NCBI GenBank assembly: GCA_913049915.1
Contig: CAJWZC010000001.1
Span: forward strand, 1 to 64,000
DNA: 64,000 nt
Direction of reading: 5' to 3'
Source of the DNA: an uncultured Colwellia sp.
Lineage (GTDB): Bacteria > Pseudomonadota > Gammaproteobacteria > Enterobacterales > Alteromonadaceae
Both the position numbers and the translations under genes were made by a program. Below are positions 52,549-63,679 of this stretch, piece by piece (within the stretch, counting starts at the first letter, position 1; each line of letters starts with the position of its first letter). A model generated the notes under the pieces. That model searched no databases. It saw only the letters and a list, made by a program, of their open reading frames with translations, and was not told where the DNA came from.

Positions 52549-55269
52549 ATGCTAACTAATGAAATAGCCATCGTTGGTATTGATAGTCAATTTGGCGAGT
52601 TTGCTAATATTGACCGCGTTGCCCGTGCCCTTTACGTAGGTAAACAGGTAGGTAAAGGGATAGGTAGAGGCTTAGATGAAGGCTTAGGCAATGAGATAAA
52701 CATAGCCAATACCACTATTAATGGTGTTACTAATGATTCTATAACGCGTATGCTTGGCGCACTCTCTTTTGGTAAACTAGCTCAGCAAGAAAAAAATAGA
52801 GTGCTAAAGCAACTGGATGTGATTGTTATCTGTGAGCAGTCACTTGATCTTGAAAGCAATGTTAAAGTTGAAGGTCATATCAATAGTGTGACCGTGGTTA
52901 GCCATTTAAGTGAAGCATTGAAGCTTGCACTACCGTTAATCGATAAAGGCAGATTTGTAGCGCTATCAGGATTAAACCTAGCTACGTCGAGTAAAGAAGT
53001 TGAGCAAAACACTGTTGAGAATACTGATCAGAACAATAAGACTATTAGCTTTGATGGTGATTTTAATGGCTATCAGTCCACTTCAGGTATTGCCAGTCTA
53101 TTACTTGCACCACTAGTAATAGCAAAGCAAAGTCAGCTCTCTATTTATGCTCAGCTCAATGGTTTATCGATTTCAGCGGTCAATGCTGATGCCATGAAAG
53201 CAGCGATACTTAAATCTTTAAAAAGTATTGACCAAAAGCAAATTTCGCTAATAGAAGTCTCAGCCCTTGAAGATGAATTTCACAGTGACTTAGAATCGTC
53301 TGTATTACTTGAGGCTTACGCCAACGCGTATGAAGGTACATATGCTGGAGACCCGCTAACGCGCGCTATTAGTTGTGCACGAAGCATTACCGGGGAGGGC
53401 GCTGGTTTCTCGCAAGTATTAGGATTACTGCGCACAGTTATTGCACTGCAGCAGCGTTATATTCCTGGCATTAATAATTGGCAAACACCAAAAAAAGAGC
53501 AACTTCCCTACGATATTAATAGCTGGAAAGCATCAAGTTTTTACTTCCCTACAGAATCAAGAACGCGTTATCCCAATGCTGATGGTAGCAAGCACAGTGC
53601 GGCTTATAGTTGTTTAACTCAAGACAGTTATTGTCATTTGGTGTTATCGGAATATGCTCTTACGAATCCAGATGAAGACATTCGTTTAAACGGATTTCTT
53701 GCTAGTAGTGAGCTGCATTTAGTACTTGTTAATGGTGAGGATGAAGCTGAGTTGCAACAAAAGCTTTTACAGCTAGCTTCGTTATTACCAGTAAATAAAG
53801 GCCACGATGATTTAAAATTGATGGCCAATCAGCAATATCAACAGTACTTAACAACGTCGACTAAAAAGTATTCTATTGCATTACTGGCTGAATCGAATGA
53901 AGAGTTAACAAAAGAAATTCAGCTGGCTCAACAAGGCGTAAAAAACGTTTTTGTTAATTTGTCCCAAGCTGAGCTAGGAAAAACCACTTCATCTACCTCA
54001 ACGCAATGGAAAACACCTAAAGGCAGTTACTTCAGTGCAGAGCCTGCAGCAACATCAGCCGAAAACAGTAACAATGTCTGCTTTATGTATCCAGGTATTG
54101 GCGCAACGTATGTTGGTTTAGGTCGCGATTTATTTCAGTTGTTTCCCGAGATTTATAGCGACGTTGCAAACTTAGCTGATGATATAGGTAGCAGTTTAAA
54201 AGATACCTTGTTGAACCCGCGCAGCATCAGTCGTGTTGATTTTAAAGCACTGAAACAACGTGATTTAGACTTACGTGGTAATCTTGCTGATATCGCCGAA
54301 GCAGGGGTTGGTTTTGCTTGTGTTTTTAGTAAAATATTTACCAAGGTATTCAAACTTAATGCCGATTTTGCCACAGGATATTCCATGGGTGAAGTCAGTA
54401 TGTATGCCGCATTAGGTTGTTGGCAACAACCGGGTTTAATGAGCGCACGTTTGGCAAACTCGGCTACTTTCAATGAACGACTTTGTGGTGACTTATTAAC
54501 GCTACGTGAGCATTGGCATCTACCACTAGCAAAGTCCAACACTGAAATGACCAAAGCGCCAATTTGGGAAACTTACACCATCAAAGCCACATTGGCTCAA
54601 GTTGAAGCCGTCTGTATTGGTGAAACACGGGTCTATTGCACCATTATTAATACCCCAGACAGTGTTTTGTTAGCAGGTTTTCCTGCAGATTGTTTACGGG
54701 TAATTAAAAAGTTAGGTGTTCGTGCCATGGCACTTAATATGGCCAACGCTATTCATAGTCCGCCAGCAAAAGCCGAATACGATGACATGGTGGCGTTATA
54801 TACCATGGCGGTAAATGCCCGCATTAATACCAAGTTGTATTCAAGTTCTTGTTATTTACCTGTCCCACAATTAAGTAAAGCAATAGCTCACTCTATTGCC
54901 AAGTGTTTATGTGACCGCGTCGATTTTCCGCGTTTGGTTAAGACACTTTATAACAACGGTGCTCGCGTTTTTATTGAAATGGGTCCCGGTCGCTCACTGT
55001 GTAGCTGGGTTGATAAAACACTAGCACATGAGAACAAGCAGTCTGAACATAAGCAGCAACATAATCATCAAGAAGTCACGCAAGTAAAAGACGGCAGTAA
55101 TAAAACCAGCGTATCAGTACCGGTAAATGCTAAAGGCGTTAGTGACGAATTAACGTATTTTCGTGCTATTGCGAAATTAGTCAGTCACGGCGTAAAGCTT
55201 GACCTTAATAGCTTGTTTTATGGTTCGATTGTCATGACGAGAAAAGTCCTGCAAGCCAGTGATAGATAA
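52549..55269 (+). CDS. pfaB: PUFA synthase subunit PfaB (acyltransferase)
   Basis: AT motif FATGYSMGEVSMYAALGCW; ATG directly abuts the pfaA TAG. Confidence 0.95.
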   Translation: MLTNEIAIVGIDSQFGEFANIDRVARALYVGKQVGKGIGRGLDEGLGNEINIANTTINGVTNDSITRMLGALSFGKLAQQEKNRVLKQLDVIVICEQSLDLESNVKVEGHINSVTVVSHLSEALKLALPLIDKGRFVALSGLNLATSSKEVEQNTVENTDQNNKTISFDGDFNGYQSTSGIASLLLAPLVIAKQSQLSIYAQLNGLSISAVNADAMKAAILKSLKSIDQKQISLIEVSALEDEFHSDLESSVLLEAYANAYEGTYAGDPLTRAISCARSITGEGAGFSQVLGLLRTVIALQQRYIPGINNWQTPKKEQLPYDINSWKASSFYFPTESRTRYPNADGSKHSAAYSCLTQDSYCHLVLSEYALTNPDEDIRLNGFLASSELHLVLVNGEDEAELQQKLLQLASLLPVNKGHDDLKLMANQQYQQYLTTSTKKYSIALLAESNEELTKEIQLAQQGVKNVFVNLSQAELGKTTSSTSTQWKTPKGSYFSAEPAATSAENSNNVCFMYPGIGATYVGLGRDLFQLFPEIYSDVANLADDIGSSLKDTLLNPRSISRVDFKALKQRDLDLRGNLADIAEAGVGFACVFSKIFTKVFKLNADFATGYSMGEVSMYAALGCWQQPGLMSARLANSATFNERLCGDLLTLREHWHLPLAKSNTEMTKAPIWETYTIKATLAQVEAVCIGETRVYCTIINTPDSVLLAGFPADCLRVIKKLGVRAMALNMANAIHSPPAKAEYDDMVALYTMAVNARINTKLYSSSCYLPVPQLSKAIAHSIAKCLCDRVDFPRLVKTLYNNGARVFIEMGPGRSLCSWVDKTLAHENKQSEHKQQHNHQEVTQVKDGSNKTSVSVPVNAKGVSDELTYFRAIAKLVSHGVKLDLNSLFYGSIVMTRKVLQASDR

Positions 55270-55284
55270 CAATAAGAGAAATAC

Positions 55285-58200
55285 ATGGAAAACATAGCCG
55301 TAGTAGGTATAGCAAATTTATTTCCCGGTTCAAGTGCACCAGAAGAATTCTGGCAACAACTGCTGACTAAGCAAGATTGTCGCAGTAAAGCCACCTATGA
55401 ACAAATGGGCGCGGATGTAGAAAAATACATAGGAAAAAAAGGTGATACTGATAAGTTTTATTGTGTCCATGGCGGGTATATTCGAGGTTTCAACTTTGAT
55501 GCCCAGTCTTTTTGTCACAGCAGTAATATTTCAGGCACTAAGGACTTAACGAGTAATGATTTAACTATTGAGTATCTAACGCAACTTGATGATTTAAACC
55601 AATGGTCTTTGTATGTAACACAACAAGCACTCGTTGATGCCGGATATTGGCGTAGTGATAAGTTAGCGAACTGTGGCGTTATTTTAGGTAATTTATCTTT
55701 CCCAACAAAATCGTCGAATCATTTATTTATGCCTTTGTATCACCAAGTGGTTGATGACACCTTAAAGCAAGTGATTGATAACGATTTTGAACTTACGCCA
55801 TTTTCAAAAGATGAATCTGAACAGCCAGTCCACGAAGGTTTAGTGCACGAGGATAATGCATTAGTTGCGGGTTATCCTGCGGCATTGTTAGCAAAAGCGG
55901 CGGGTTTAGGTGGCGCACATTTCTCTCTTGATGCTGCCTGTGCCTCAAGCTGTTACTCAGTAAAACTGGCTTGTGATTATTTGCATACCGGAAAAGCCGA
56001 TATGATGTTGGCTGGCGCGGTATCTGGCGCAGATCCTATGTTTGTTAATATGGGGTTCTCAATTTTTCAAGCTTACCCAGCGAATAATATTCACGCCCCG
56101 TTTGATAAAAACTCGCAAGGACTCTTTGCCGGTGAAGGTGCCGGTATGATGGTACTTAAACGCCATAGCGATGCTGTGCGAGATGGCGATAAAATTCACG
56201 CTATTATCAAAGGTGGCGCACTATCTAACGATGGTAAAGGCGAATTTGTGTTAAGCCCTAATACTAAAGGGCAAGTACTGGTCTATGAACGTGCTTATGA
56301 AAATGCACAAGTAAATCCAGCAGATGTCGATTACATAGAATGTCATGCTACAGGTACACCTAAAGGTGATAATGTTGAGCTGGCTTCAATGGAAACCTTC
56401 TTCTCTCGCTATGGTCTTTTTGGTGATAAAAGTGATGGCAATACCGAAGTTAAAAAACCTTTATTAGGCTCAGTTAAATCGAATTTAGGTCACTTACTTA
56501 CCGCGGCAGGTATGCCAGGTATGACTAAAGCTATTTGGGCGCTTAATCACGGAAAAATTCCCGGGACTATTAATCTGAATGAGCCATTAAGCTCGAAAAA
56601 AGGTTATTTTGGTGCTGCTCAAATGCCAACCCAAACTATTGATTGGCCAGTTAAAGCAAATAATTCACAAAAACCACGTACTGCAGGAGTTAGTGTATTT
56701 GGTTTTGGTGGCTCTAATGCCCATTTGGTTTTACAGCAGCCAACCTACACCTTAGAAACCGCAACGTTATCTGCAACAAAGACAGTAGCGAAACCTGCGC
56801 AACCTTTAGCGATTGTTGGTATGGACGCACACTTTGGCTCAGCGCATAATTTATCAGCCTTTAAAACATTACTCGACAAGAAAGCCACCACGTTTAGAGA
56901 GTTACCGCCAAAACGTTGGAAAGGTATTAATAACAATACCGCGGTAATGAATGCTTTAGCATTAAATAAAGCGCCAATGGGCGGTTATGTTGAAGACTTT
57001 GAACTCGATTTTTTACGCTTTAAAGTACCGCCAAACGAGCAGGATTGTTTGATCCCTCAGCAATTGATGATGATGAAAGTAGCTGACAATGCCGCGAAAG
57101 ACGCTAACTTAACACCCGGCAGTAATGTTGCGGTTTTAGTGGCCATGGGTATGGAGTTAGAGCTTCACCAATACCGTGGTCGTGTAAATTTAACCACACA
57201 AATTGAAGATAGCTTGTTGCAACAGGGTATAGAACTTAGCTTTGAACAACGCGAAACACTGACTAATATTGCCAAAGATGGCGTGGCTTTTGCCGCACAG
57301 CTTAACCAATACACCAGTTTTATTGGTAATATCATGGCGTCGCGTATTTCAGCTTTATGGGATTTTTCAGGGCCAGCAATTACTGTGTCAGCGGAAGAAA
57401 ACTCTGTTTATCGCTGTGTTGAATTAGCGCAGAACCTATTTCAAACGAGTGATGTTGATGCTGTTATTATTGCCGGTGTTGATCTTTCTGGCTCAATAGA
57501 AAATATCACCTTACGTCAACATTTTGGTGAAGTAGATTCAAGTAACCTTACACAGCATCTATCAGATAACGCATTGCTTGATAACTCACTACTAAATAAT
57601 AATCAATGGAAAGTAGGTGAAGGCGCCGCAGCCTTTGTGCTTAAGCCAAAAAGTAACGTTGACGAGCAGGGTGTTTATGCCACGATTGATGGCATTGCCT
57701 TTGTTAATGATAAAAGCGCACAAGCGATTGAAAAGGCGGCGAGTAACGCGCTTGCTCAAGCTAATATTAATGCCAATGATATAAGCCAAGTAGAAGCACA
57801 TAACAGTGGTTTTATAGCAGAGAATGAAGCTGAGAAAGCAAGTTTGCCTGCTTTGTATCAAGGTAAAACCATCAGCTCAGTGAAAAGCCAAATAGGTCAC
57901 ACCTTTAATGCCTCAGGTGCAGCCAGTATTATTAAAGTAGCACTGGCTTTATCTGCCCAAAGCAATACCAGCAGCATTACCTGTAGTAATCGTACTAACG
58001 GCAAAGAATACAGCGCGATTAATGGTCTAGGCAAAGACGGTAGTTGTGCACATCTTGTTTTATCATCAAGTGCTAATTCACGAGCCAAAGTAACTAACCA
58101 GTTAGAGAACGCTGTAAATCAAACCGCTGTTAAAAAAAGGCCTCAGTTAATAAAGACTATCGCGTTAGGTGGCAATGCCATTGATGAAACGATTATAAAA

Positions 58201-61200
58201 GCCAGTCAACAGCCGAATGTTAGCTCGTATCTTTCTGCTATTAAAGTAGCGTTCAATACTCGTCAATTATCGCTAATAGCGAATCCAAGCCATCCCGCTA
58301 AGATTGACCTTGCTCAAATAAAACCTAGATTTAGCCAAATGAAAAATACCGTACAAACAATGCAAATAACTCAAAGCAATGATGCTGAATTAACAGTTTC
58401 AAGCGGAGCAACAGTGAATAAATCAACTAATCCTAACGTTATTACTAAAAATAGTACCCAGACTTTACGTACACATATTAGCCAAGTAAGTAAAAGTATT
58501 AGCCAAGAGACAGCAACACATAAAGCGTTTTTAACTAACCGTCAACTTGCCCAAGAGCAAATTTGTAAAATGCTGACGCTACAAGTTGAAGCTTCTTTTG
58601 ATTCGGCTTTTAATTCGGTAAGTATCGGTAACGCTAAAGCCATACCAGTATTAATTCCAGCGTCAATGCAGCAACTAGTAGCTGTTTCAGCAGCAGAAAA
58701 TGTTGACTCGGGTATTAATAACTCTGTTCAAGGTTCCTTTAAAGTGAAAGGTCCCGCAGGTTATCAATACCCGCCTTTACAACTAAAAGAACGTTTCAAT
58801 CAACCGAGCGAAATCATCTGGGATACTGCAGACTTAGTTGAGTTTGCCGAAGGTGATATCGGTAATGTTTTTGGTGAAGACTACCGTATTATTGATAGTT
58901 ACTCGCGCCGTGTTCGTTTGCCGTCTACTGATTATTTATTGGTTTCGCGGGTAACAGCACTTGACGCCACGGTGAATGAATATAAAAAGGCATACATGTG
59001 CACAGAGTATGATATTCCACTTGATGCACCATTTTTAATAGATGGCCAAATACCATGGTCAGTGTCGGTAGAATCAGGTCAATGTGATTTACTGCTTATT
59101 GCCTATATCGGTATTGATTTTCAAGCCAAAGGTGAGCGTGTTTATCGCTTATTAGATTGTGAACTTACTTTCCTTGAAGAGATGGCGTTTGGCGGCGAAA
59201 CACTACGGTATGAAATTCATATTGATTCGTATGCTAAGAATGGCGAACAGTTATTATTTTTCTTTCACTACGATTGTTATGTCGGTGATAAAAAAGTATT
59301 AATCATGCGCAATGGTTGCGCAGGGTTTTTCACCGATGAAGAACTAAAAGACGGTAAAGGTGTTATTCATAATGACACCGATAAAGCGCAATTAACTAAC
59401 GCTAAAAAATCAGTATTTACGCCATTAATGCAGCGTAATCGTGATATTTATGATTATGCAGATATGATGAAGTTAGTTAATGGAGATGTCGGAGGTTGTT
59501 TTGGTAGTAATTACGACCAAAAAGGTCGTAACCCCTCGTTAAAATTCTCATCTAAAAAATTCTTAATGATTGAGCGTATTACTAAAGTGAATGCTGCTGG
59601 TGGACATTGGGGTTTAGGTTTACTTGAAGGGCAAAAAGATTTAGATCCACAGCATTGGTACTTCCCGTGTCACTTTAAAGGTGACCAAGTCATGGCTGGC
59701 TCATTAATGAGTGAAGGTTGTGGTCAAATGGCGATGTTTTATATGTTGTCACTAGGCATGCACAGTGGTGTTAATAATGCACGTTTCCAACCCATGCCAG
59801 GTGAATCTCAAACGGTTCGTTGTCGTGGTCAAGTATTACCACAGCATAATACGTTAACTTACCGTATGGAAGTAACAGAAATGGGCATGAAACCTTTCCC
59901 ATTTTTAAAAGCTAATATAGATATTATTCTTGATGATAAAGTTGTCGTTGATTTTAAAAACCTCTCGGTGATGATCACCGAGCAAGATGAAAATTCACCT
60001 TATCCAGTAACACTGCCTGATAACGTTAAACTCGTTCAAGGTATCAGTCAGTGGACTACTGAAAAGCAGTTAAGTGAGCAAGTAGTAGATTTGGCAGAGC
60101 TAGATGAGCGAGGAATAGCGCCGTTTAAACACGCACATCGGCCGTTAATGAAAGTGATGTCTGATTTAAGTTCGCCAAAAGAGAAGGGTGTAACCCCTAT
60201 TCAACATTTTGAAGCACCTATGGTCGCCGGACAAAATCGTGTCCCTAATCAAGCACCCTTTACGCCATGGCATATGTTTGAATTTGCTACCGGTAATATC
60301 TCAAAATGCTTTGGTCCTGATTTTGATATTTACTCAAATAAAGGAGCCAAAGGACGTATTCCACCACGTACCCCTTGTGGCGATTTACAAGTCGTAACAC
60401 AAGTGGTTGAAGTACAGGGTAAACGCTTAGATCTTAAAAAACAGTCAAGCTGTATTGCTGAATATTATGTACCAAGTGATGCCTGGTATTTTACCAAAAA
60501 TAGCCATGAAGGTTGGATGCCGTATTCATTGATTATGGAAATTGCTTTACAGCCAAATGGTTTTATTTCAGGTTACATGGGCACTACGTTAAAGTACCCT
60601 GACAAAGATTTGTTCTTCCGTAACCTTGATGGCTCAGGTGATTTAATAAAGCAGGTTGATTTACGCGGTAAAACTATCGTCAATAAATCAGTCTTGTTAA
60701 GCACAACCATGGCTGGCGGCATGATAGTACAAAGTTTCACTTTTGAGCTTTATGTTAAAAATGAAAACGTAGCCGTATCACTAGAAAGTCATGACCTAGT
60801 TCGGCATGAATTGTTCTATAAAGGTACCGCTGTGTTTGGTTATTTTGGCGCTGATGCACTGACCAATCAACTCGGTATTGATAACGGTAGAATTACCCAT
60901 GCTTGGTATGTTGATAATGAAACACCCGCAGCTAATATTGAGACCATTAATTTACGTGATGAGCACTTGTCTTTCTATCAAGCACCAGTAAATAAACCGC
61001 ACTATAAATTAGCGGGCGGACAAATGAACTTTATCGACACTGTTTCAATTGTTGAAGGTGGTGGCTCTGCAGGTGTTGCGTATGTTTATGGCGAAAGAAC
61101 CATTGACCCTACCGATTGGTTTTTCCGTTATCACTTCCATCAAGACCCAGTAATGCCAGGCTCTTTAGGTATTGAAGCGATTATCGAGTTAATGCAAACT

Positions 61201-61449
61201 TACGCACTTAAAAATGACTTAGGTAAAGCGTTTACTAACCCACGATTTACCGCACCAAATAGTGTGATTAAATGGAAGTATCGCGGGCAAATAACGCCGC
61301 TAAATAAACAAATGTCATTAGATGTGCATATTAGCGAAATCATCAATACAGCAGGTGAGGTACGTTTGATTGGCGATGCCAATTTATCTAAAGATGGCCT
61401 ACGCATATATCAAGTTAAAGATATTGTATTAAGTATCGTAGAAGCATAA
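55285..61449 (+). CDS. pfaC: PUFA synthase subunit PfaC (KS-CLF-DH-DH)
   Basis: KS SLDAACASSCYSVKLACDYL; CLF-like VSAEENSVYRCVELAQNLF lacking the Cys; DH motifs HWYFPCHFKGDQVMAGSLMSEG and DWFFRYHFHQDPVMPGSLGIEA. Confidence 0.96.
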   Translation: MENIAVVGIANLFPGSSAPEEFWQQLLTKQDCRSKATYEQMGADVEKYIGKKGDTDKFYCVHGGYIRGFNFDAQSFCHSSNISGTKDLTSNDLTIEYLTQLDDLNQWSLYVTQQALVDAGYWRSDKLANCGVILGNLSFPTKSSNHLFMPLYHQVVDDTLKQVIDNDFELTPFSKDESEQPVHEGLVHEDNALVAGYPAALLAKAAGLGGAHFSLDAACASSCYSVKLACDYLHTGKADMMLAGAVSGADPMFVNMGFSIFQAYPANNIHAPFDKNSQGLFAGEGAGMMVLKRHSDAVRDGDKIHAIIKGGALSNDGKGEFVLSPNTKGQVLVYERAYENAQVNPADVDYIECHATGTPKGDNVELASMETFFSRYGLFGDKSDGNTEVKKPLLGSVKSNLGHLLTAAGMPGMTKAIWALNHGKIPGTINLNEPLSSKKGYFGAAQMPTQTIDWPVKANNSQKPRTAGVSVFGFGGSNAHLVLQQPTYTLETATLSATKTVAKPAQPLAIVGMDAHFGSAHNLSAFKTLLDKKATTFRELPPKRWKGINNNTAVMNALALNKAPMGGYVEDFELDFLRFKVPPNEQDCLIPQQLMMMKVADNAAKDANLTPGSNVAVLVAMGMELELHQYRGRVNLTTQIEDSLLQQGIELSFEQRETLTNIAKDGVAFAAQLNQYTSFIGNIMASRISALWDFSGPAITVSAEENSVYRCVELAQNLFQTSDVDAVIIAGVDLSGSIENITLRQHFGEVDSSNLTQHLSDNALLDNSLLNNNQWKVGEGAAAFVLKPKSNVDEQGVYATIDGIAFVNDKSAQAIEKAASNALAQANINANDISQVEAHNSGFIAENEAEKASLPALYQGKTISSVKSQIGHTFNASGAASIIKVALALSAQSNTSSITCSNRTNGKEYSAINGLGKDGSCAHLVLSSSANSRAKVTNQLENAVNQTAVKKRPQLIKTIALGGNAIDETIIKASQQPNVSSYLSAIKVAFNTRQLSLIANPSHPAKIDLAQIKPRFSQMKNTVQTMQITQSNDAELTVSSGATVNKSTNPNVITKNSTQTLRTHISQVSKSISQETATHKAFLTNRQLAQEQICKMLTLQVEASFDSAFNSVSIGNAKAIPVLIPASMQQLVAVSAAENVDSGINNSVQGSFKVKGPAGYQYPPLQLKERFNQPSEIIWDTADLVEFAEGDIGNVFGEDYRIIDSYSRRVRLPSTDYLLVSRVTALDATVNEYKKAYMCTEYDIPLDAPFLIDGQIPWSVSVESGQCDLLLIAYIGIDFQAKGERVYRLLDCELTFLEEMAFGGETLRYEIHIDSYAKNGEQLLFFFHYDCYVGDKKVLIMRNGCAGFFTDEELKDGKGVIHNDTDKAQLTNAKKSVFTPLMQRNRDIYDYADMMKLVNGDVGGCFGSNYDQKGRNPSLKFSSKKFLMIERITKVNAAGGHWGLGLLEGQKDLDPQHWYFPCHFKGDQVMAGSLMSEGCGQMAMFYMLSLGMHSGVNNARFQPMPGESQTVRCRGQVLPQHNTLTYRMEVTEMGMKPFPFLKANIDIILDDKVVVDFKNLSVMITEQDENSPYPVTLPDNVKLVQGISQWTTEKQLSEQVVDLAELDERGIAPFKHAHRPLMKVMSDLSSPKEKGVTPIQHFEAPMVAGQNRVPNQAPFTPWHMFEFATGNISKCFGPDFDIYSNKGAKGRIPPRTPCGDLQVVTQVVEVQGKRLDLKKQSSCIAEYYVPSDAWYFTKNSHEGWMPYSLIMEIALQPNGFISGYMGTTLKYPDKDLFFRNLDGSGDLIKQVDLRGKTIVNKSVLLSTTMAGGMIVQSFTFELYVKNENVAVSLESHDLVRHELFYKGTAVFGYFGADALTNQLGIDNGRITHAWYVDNETPAANIETINLRDEHLSFYQAPVNKPHYKLAGGQMNFIDTVSIVEGGGSAGVAYVYGERTIDPTDWFFRYHFHQDPVMPGSLGIEAIIELMQTYALKNDLGKAFTNPRFTAPNSVIKWKYRGQITPLNKQMSLDVHISEIINTAGEVRLIGDANLSKDGLRIYQVKDIVLSIVEA

Positions 61450-61534
61450 ATAGCACTCGTCATTCCCACATTGTCTTAGTAGCACCCCTGTTCGCTGGAT
61501 GTATTGAAATAGGCATAACGCGAATAAGTGAAAT

Positions 61535-61646
61535 GGATACCCGATCAGATACTTCGGGTATGAGGTAAATAAGCAAAAATTTATTTATTGTTAAGGTATA
61601 AGCCTCGATGACGTCATCCTCGAGTTTACTTAATCGAGGATCCAGC
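61535..61646. repeat. inverted pair of REP-like hairpins (REPIN-like)
   Basis: ggATACCCGA-tcagatact-TCGGGTATga and opposite-orientation gacgtcATCCTCGA-gtttacttaa-TCGAGGATccagc. Confidence 0.8.
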
Positions 61647-61695
61647 TCTATGAACCAATTTAAGAATAATACTAAATAAAAGAACAGGAAATAAT

Positions 61696-63294
61696 ATGTC
61701 AAATATCGTTTTTAATACTGCCAGAGCCATTGATTGGGCATGGAAAGTTAACGCTAATGAAATTAACAGTGGCAACGCACAAATAAAGTCAGCGTTAATG
61801 GATTTAACAAAACCAGTATATGTCGCAAAATCGTCGACTGGCTTAGGTGTCGTCAGTGCTACCGCTACTTCAGGTAGTACTGATGTATTAGCTTTTGCCC
61901 AAAAGCTTACTCCTCAAGATTTAGGCGATGATGCATATAAAAAACAACATGGTGTTAAATACGCATATCATGGCGGTGCTATGGCTAATGGTATCGCCTC
62001 AGTTGAATTAGTGGTCGCTTTAGGTAAAGCTGGTTTCTTATGCTCATTTGGCGCTGCGGGTTTAGTACCTGATGCGGTAGAAGATGCGATTAAACGTATT
62101 CAAGCTGTATTGCCTAATGGCCCTTACGCGGTTAACTTAATTCATGCTCCAGCGGAAGAAGCTTTAGAGCGTGGCGCAGTTGAGCGATTTTTAAAACTTG
62201 GTGTTAAAACTGTTGAAGCCTCAGCTTACTTAGGTTTAACCGAACATATTGTTTGGTATCGATTAGCGGGTTTAAGCGAAAATAGTGATGGTAGTGTCAA
62301 TATTGGTAACAAAGTTATTGCGAAAGTATCTCGCACGGAAGTAGGACGACGTTTTATGGAGCCAGCACCGCAAAAACTCATTGATAAACTACTTAGTCAA
62401 GGCAAGATAACTCCAGAGCAAGCAGAGCTATCAAAACGCGTACCAATGGCTGATGATATTACTGCCGAAGCTGATTCTGGCGGCCATACCGATAATCGTC
62501 CCTTCTTAACTTTATTACCGACTATCATCGCACTTCGTGATGAAGTTCAGGCACAATATAACTTCTCTCCCGCATTACGTGTTGGTGCTGGTGGTGGTAT
62601 TGGTACTCCTGAATCAGCCTTAGCTGCATTTAATATGGGCGCTGCCTATATTGTACTTGGTTCAGTAAACCAAGCCTGTGTTGAAGCTGGCGCTTCAGAG
62701 CATACCCGTAAACTATTAGCTGATGTTGAAATGGCTGATGTGACAATGGCTCCTGCCGCTGATATGTTTGAAATGGGTGTTAAGTTACAAGTCGTTAAGC
62801 GTGGTTCAATGTTCGCTATGCGTGCGAAGAAACTTTATGAGCTATATATTAACTATGACTCAATTGAAGGTATTCCAGCAGAAGAGCGGATTAAGATTGA
62901 AAAACAAATATTTAGGTCTAATCTCGATGATGTGTGGGCAGGAACTGAGGCCTTCTTTGCGGAACGTGATCCTGAAATGTTAGCACGAGCACAGTCTAGC
63001 CCAAAACGTAAAATGGCGTTAATTTTCCGTTGGTATTTAGGCTTAAGTTCGCGTTGGTCAAATACCGGTGAAAAAGGCCGTGAAATGGATTATCAAATTT
63101 GGGCTGGTCCAAGTTTAGGCGCATTTAATAGCTGGGTAAAAGGTACGTACCTAGAGGATTACACTCGCCGTTACGCCGTTGATGTTGCTTTGCATATGTT
63201 GAAAGGTGCTGCCTACTTACAACGAGTAAACCAGTTGAAATTACAAGGTGTTACACTAACTACGGCTTTAGCAAGTTATCATAGCGAAGACTAG
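61696..63294 (+). CDS. pfaD: PUFA synthase enoyl reductase PfaD (2-nitropropane dioxygenase-like)
   Basis: FCSFGAAGLVPDAVEDAIKRIQAVLPNGPYAVNLIHAP; ADSGGHTDNRPFLTLLP; VGAGGGIGTPESALAAFNMGAAYIVLGSVNQA. Confidence 0.97.
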   Translation: MSNIVFNTARAIDWAWKVNANEINSGNAQIKSALMDLTKPVYVAKSSTGLGVVSATATSGSTDVLAFAQKLTPQDLGDDAYKKQHGVKYAYHGGAMANGIASVELVVALGKAGFLCSFGAAGLVPDAVEDAIKRIQAVLPNGPYAVNLIHAPAEEALERGAVERFLKLGVKTVEASAYLGLTEHIVWYRLAGLSENSDGSVNIGNKVIAKVSRTEVGRRFMEPAPQKLIDKLLSQGKITPEQAELSKRVPMADDITAEADSGGHTDNRPFLTLLPTIIALRDEVQAQYNFSPALRVGAGGGIGTPESALAAFNMGAAYIVLGSVNQACVEAGASEHTRKLLADVEMADVTMAPAADMFEMGVKLQVVKRGSMFAMRAKKLYELYINYDSIEGIPAEERIKIEKQIFRSNLDDVWAGTEAFFAERDPEMLARAQSSPKRKMALIFRWYLGLSSRWSNTGEKGREMDYQIWAGPSLGAFNSWVKGTYLEDYTRRYAVDVALHMLKGAAYLQRVNQLKLQGVTLTTALASYHSED

Positions 63295-63376
63295 TATTAT
63301 AAAAGTATTAGGCTAGTTACAGACTTTATTTAGCCTAATATTAGAAATTCTGATAATAAATAAACAAGGAAATATT

Positions 63377-63679
63377 ATGTCAACATGTACTGAGTTTGCA
63401 GTTTTTAAGGTTAAAAAAGCTAACTTAGCGCGTATTGTCGCGTTAAGTGAGTCACTTTTTCTTGAAATTAATGTAGATAATAAAAATATTATTGCTCATG
63501 AAATATTAGTAAAAACTGATAATGAAGAAGAGATATGTTGGCATTTAACGTGGGCTAATATTGAAGCCGTAGAGGCAAGTTCATACAAGTGGTCAACTTA
63601 CCCAAGTGCTTCAGAAATAGAAAGTTTAGTAGGTAAAAAACTCTATTATGGCCATTTTGTTGCTGTTTTTGCTAATTAA
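63377..63679 (+). CDS. hypothetical small protein, possibly dimeric alpha-beta barrel
   Basis: 100 aa ORF downstream of pfaD with RBS-like aaggaa; FAVFKVKKANLARIVALSESLFLEI... fold guess only. Confidence 0.6.
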   Translation: MSTCTEFAVFKVKKANLARIVALSESLFLEINVDNKNIIAHEILVKTDNEEEICWHLTWANIEAVEASSYKWSTYPSASEIESLVGKKLYYGHFVAVFAN

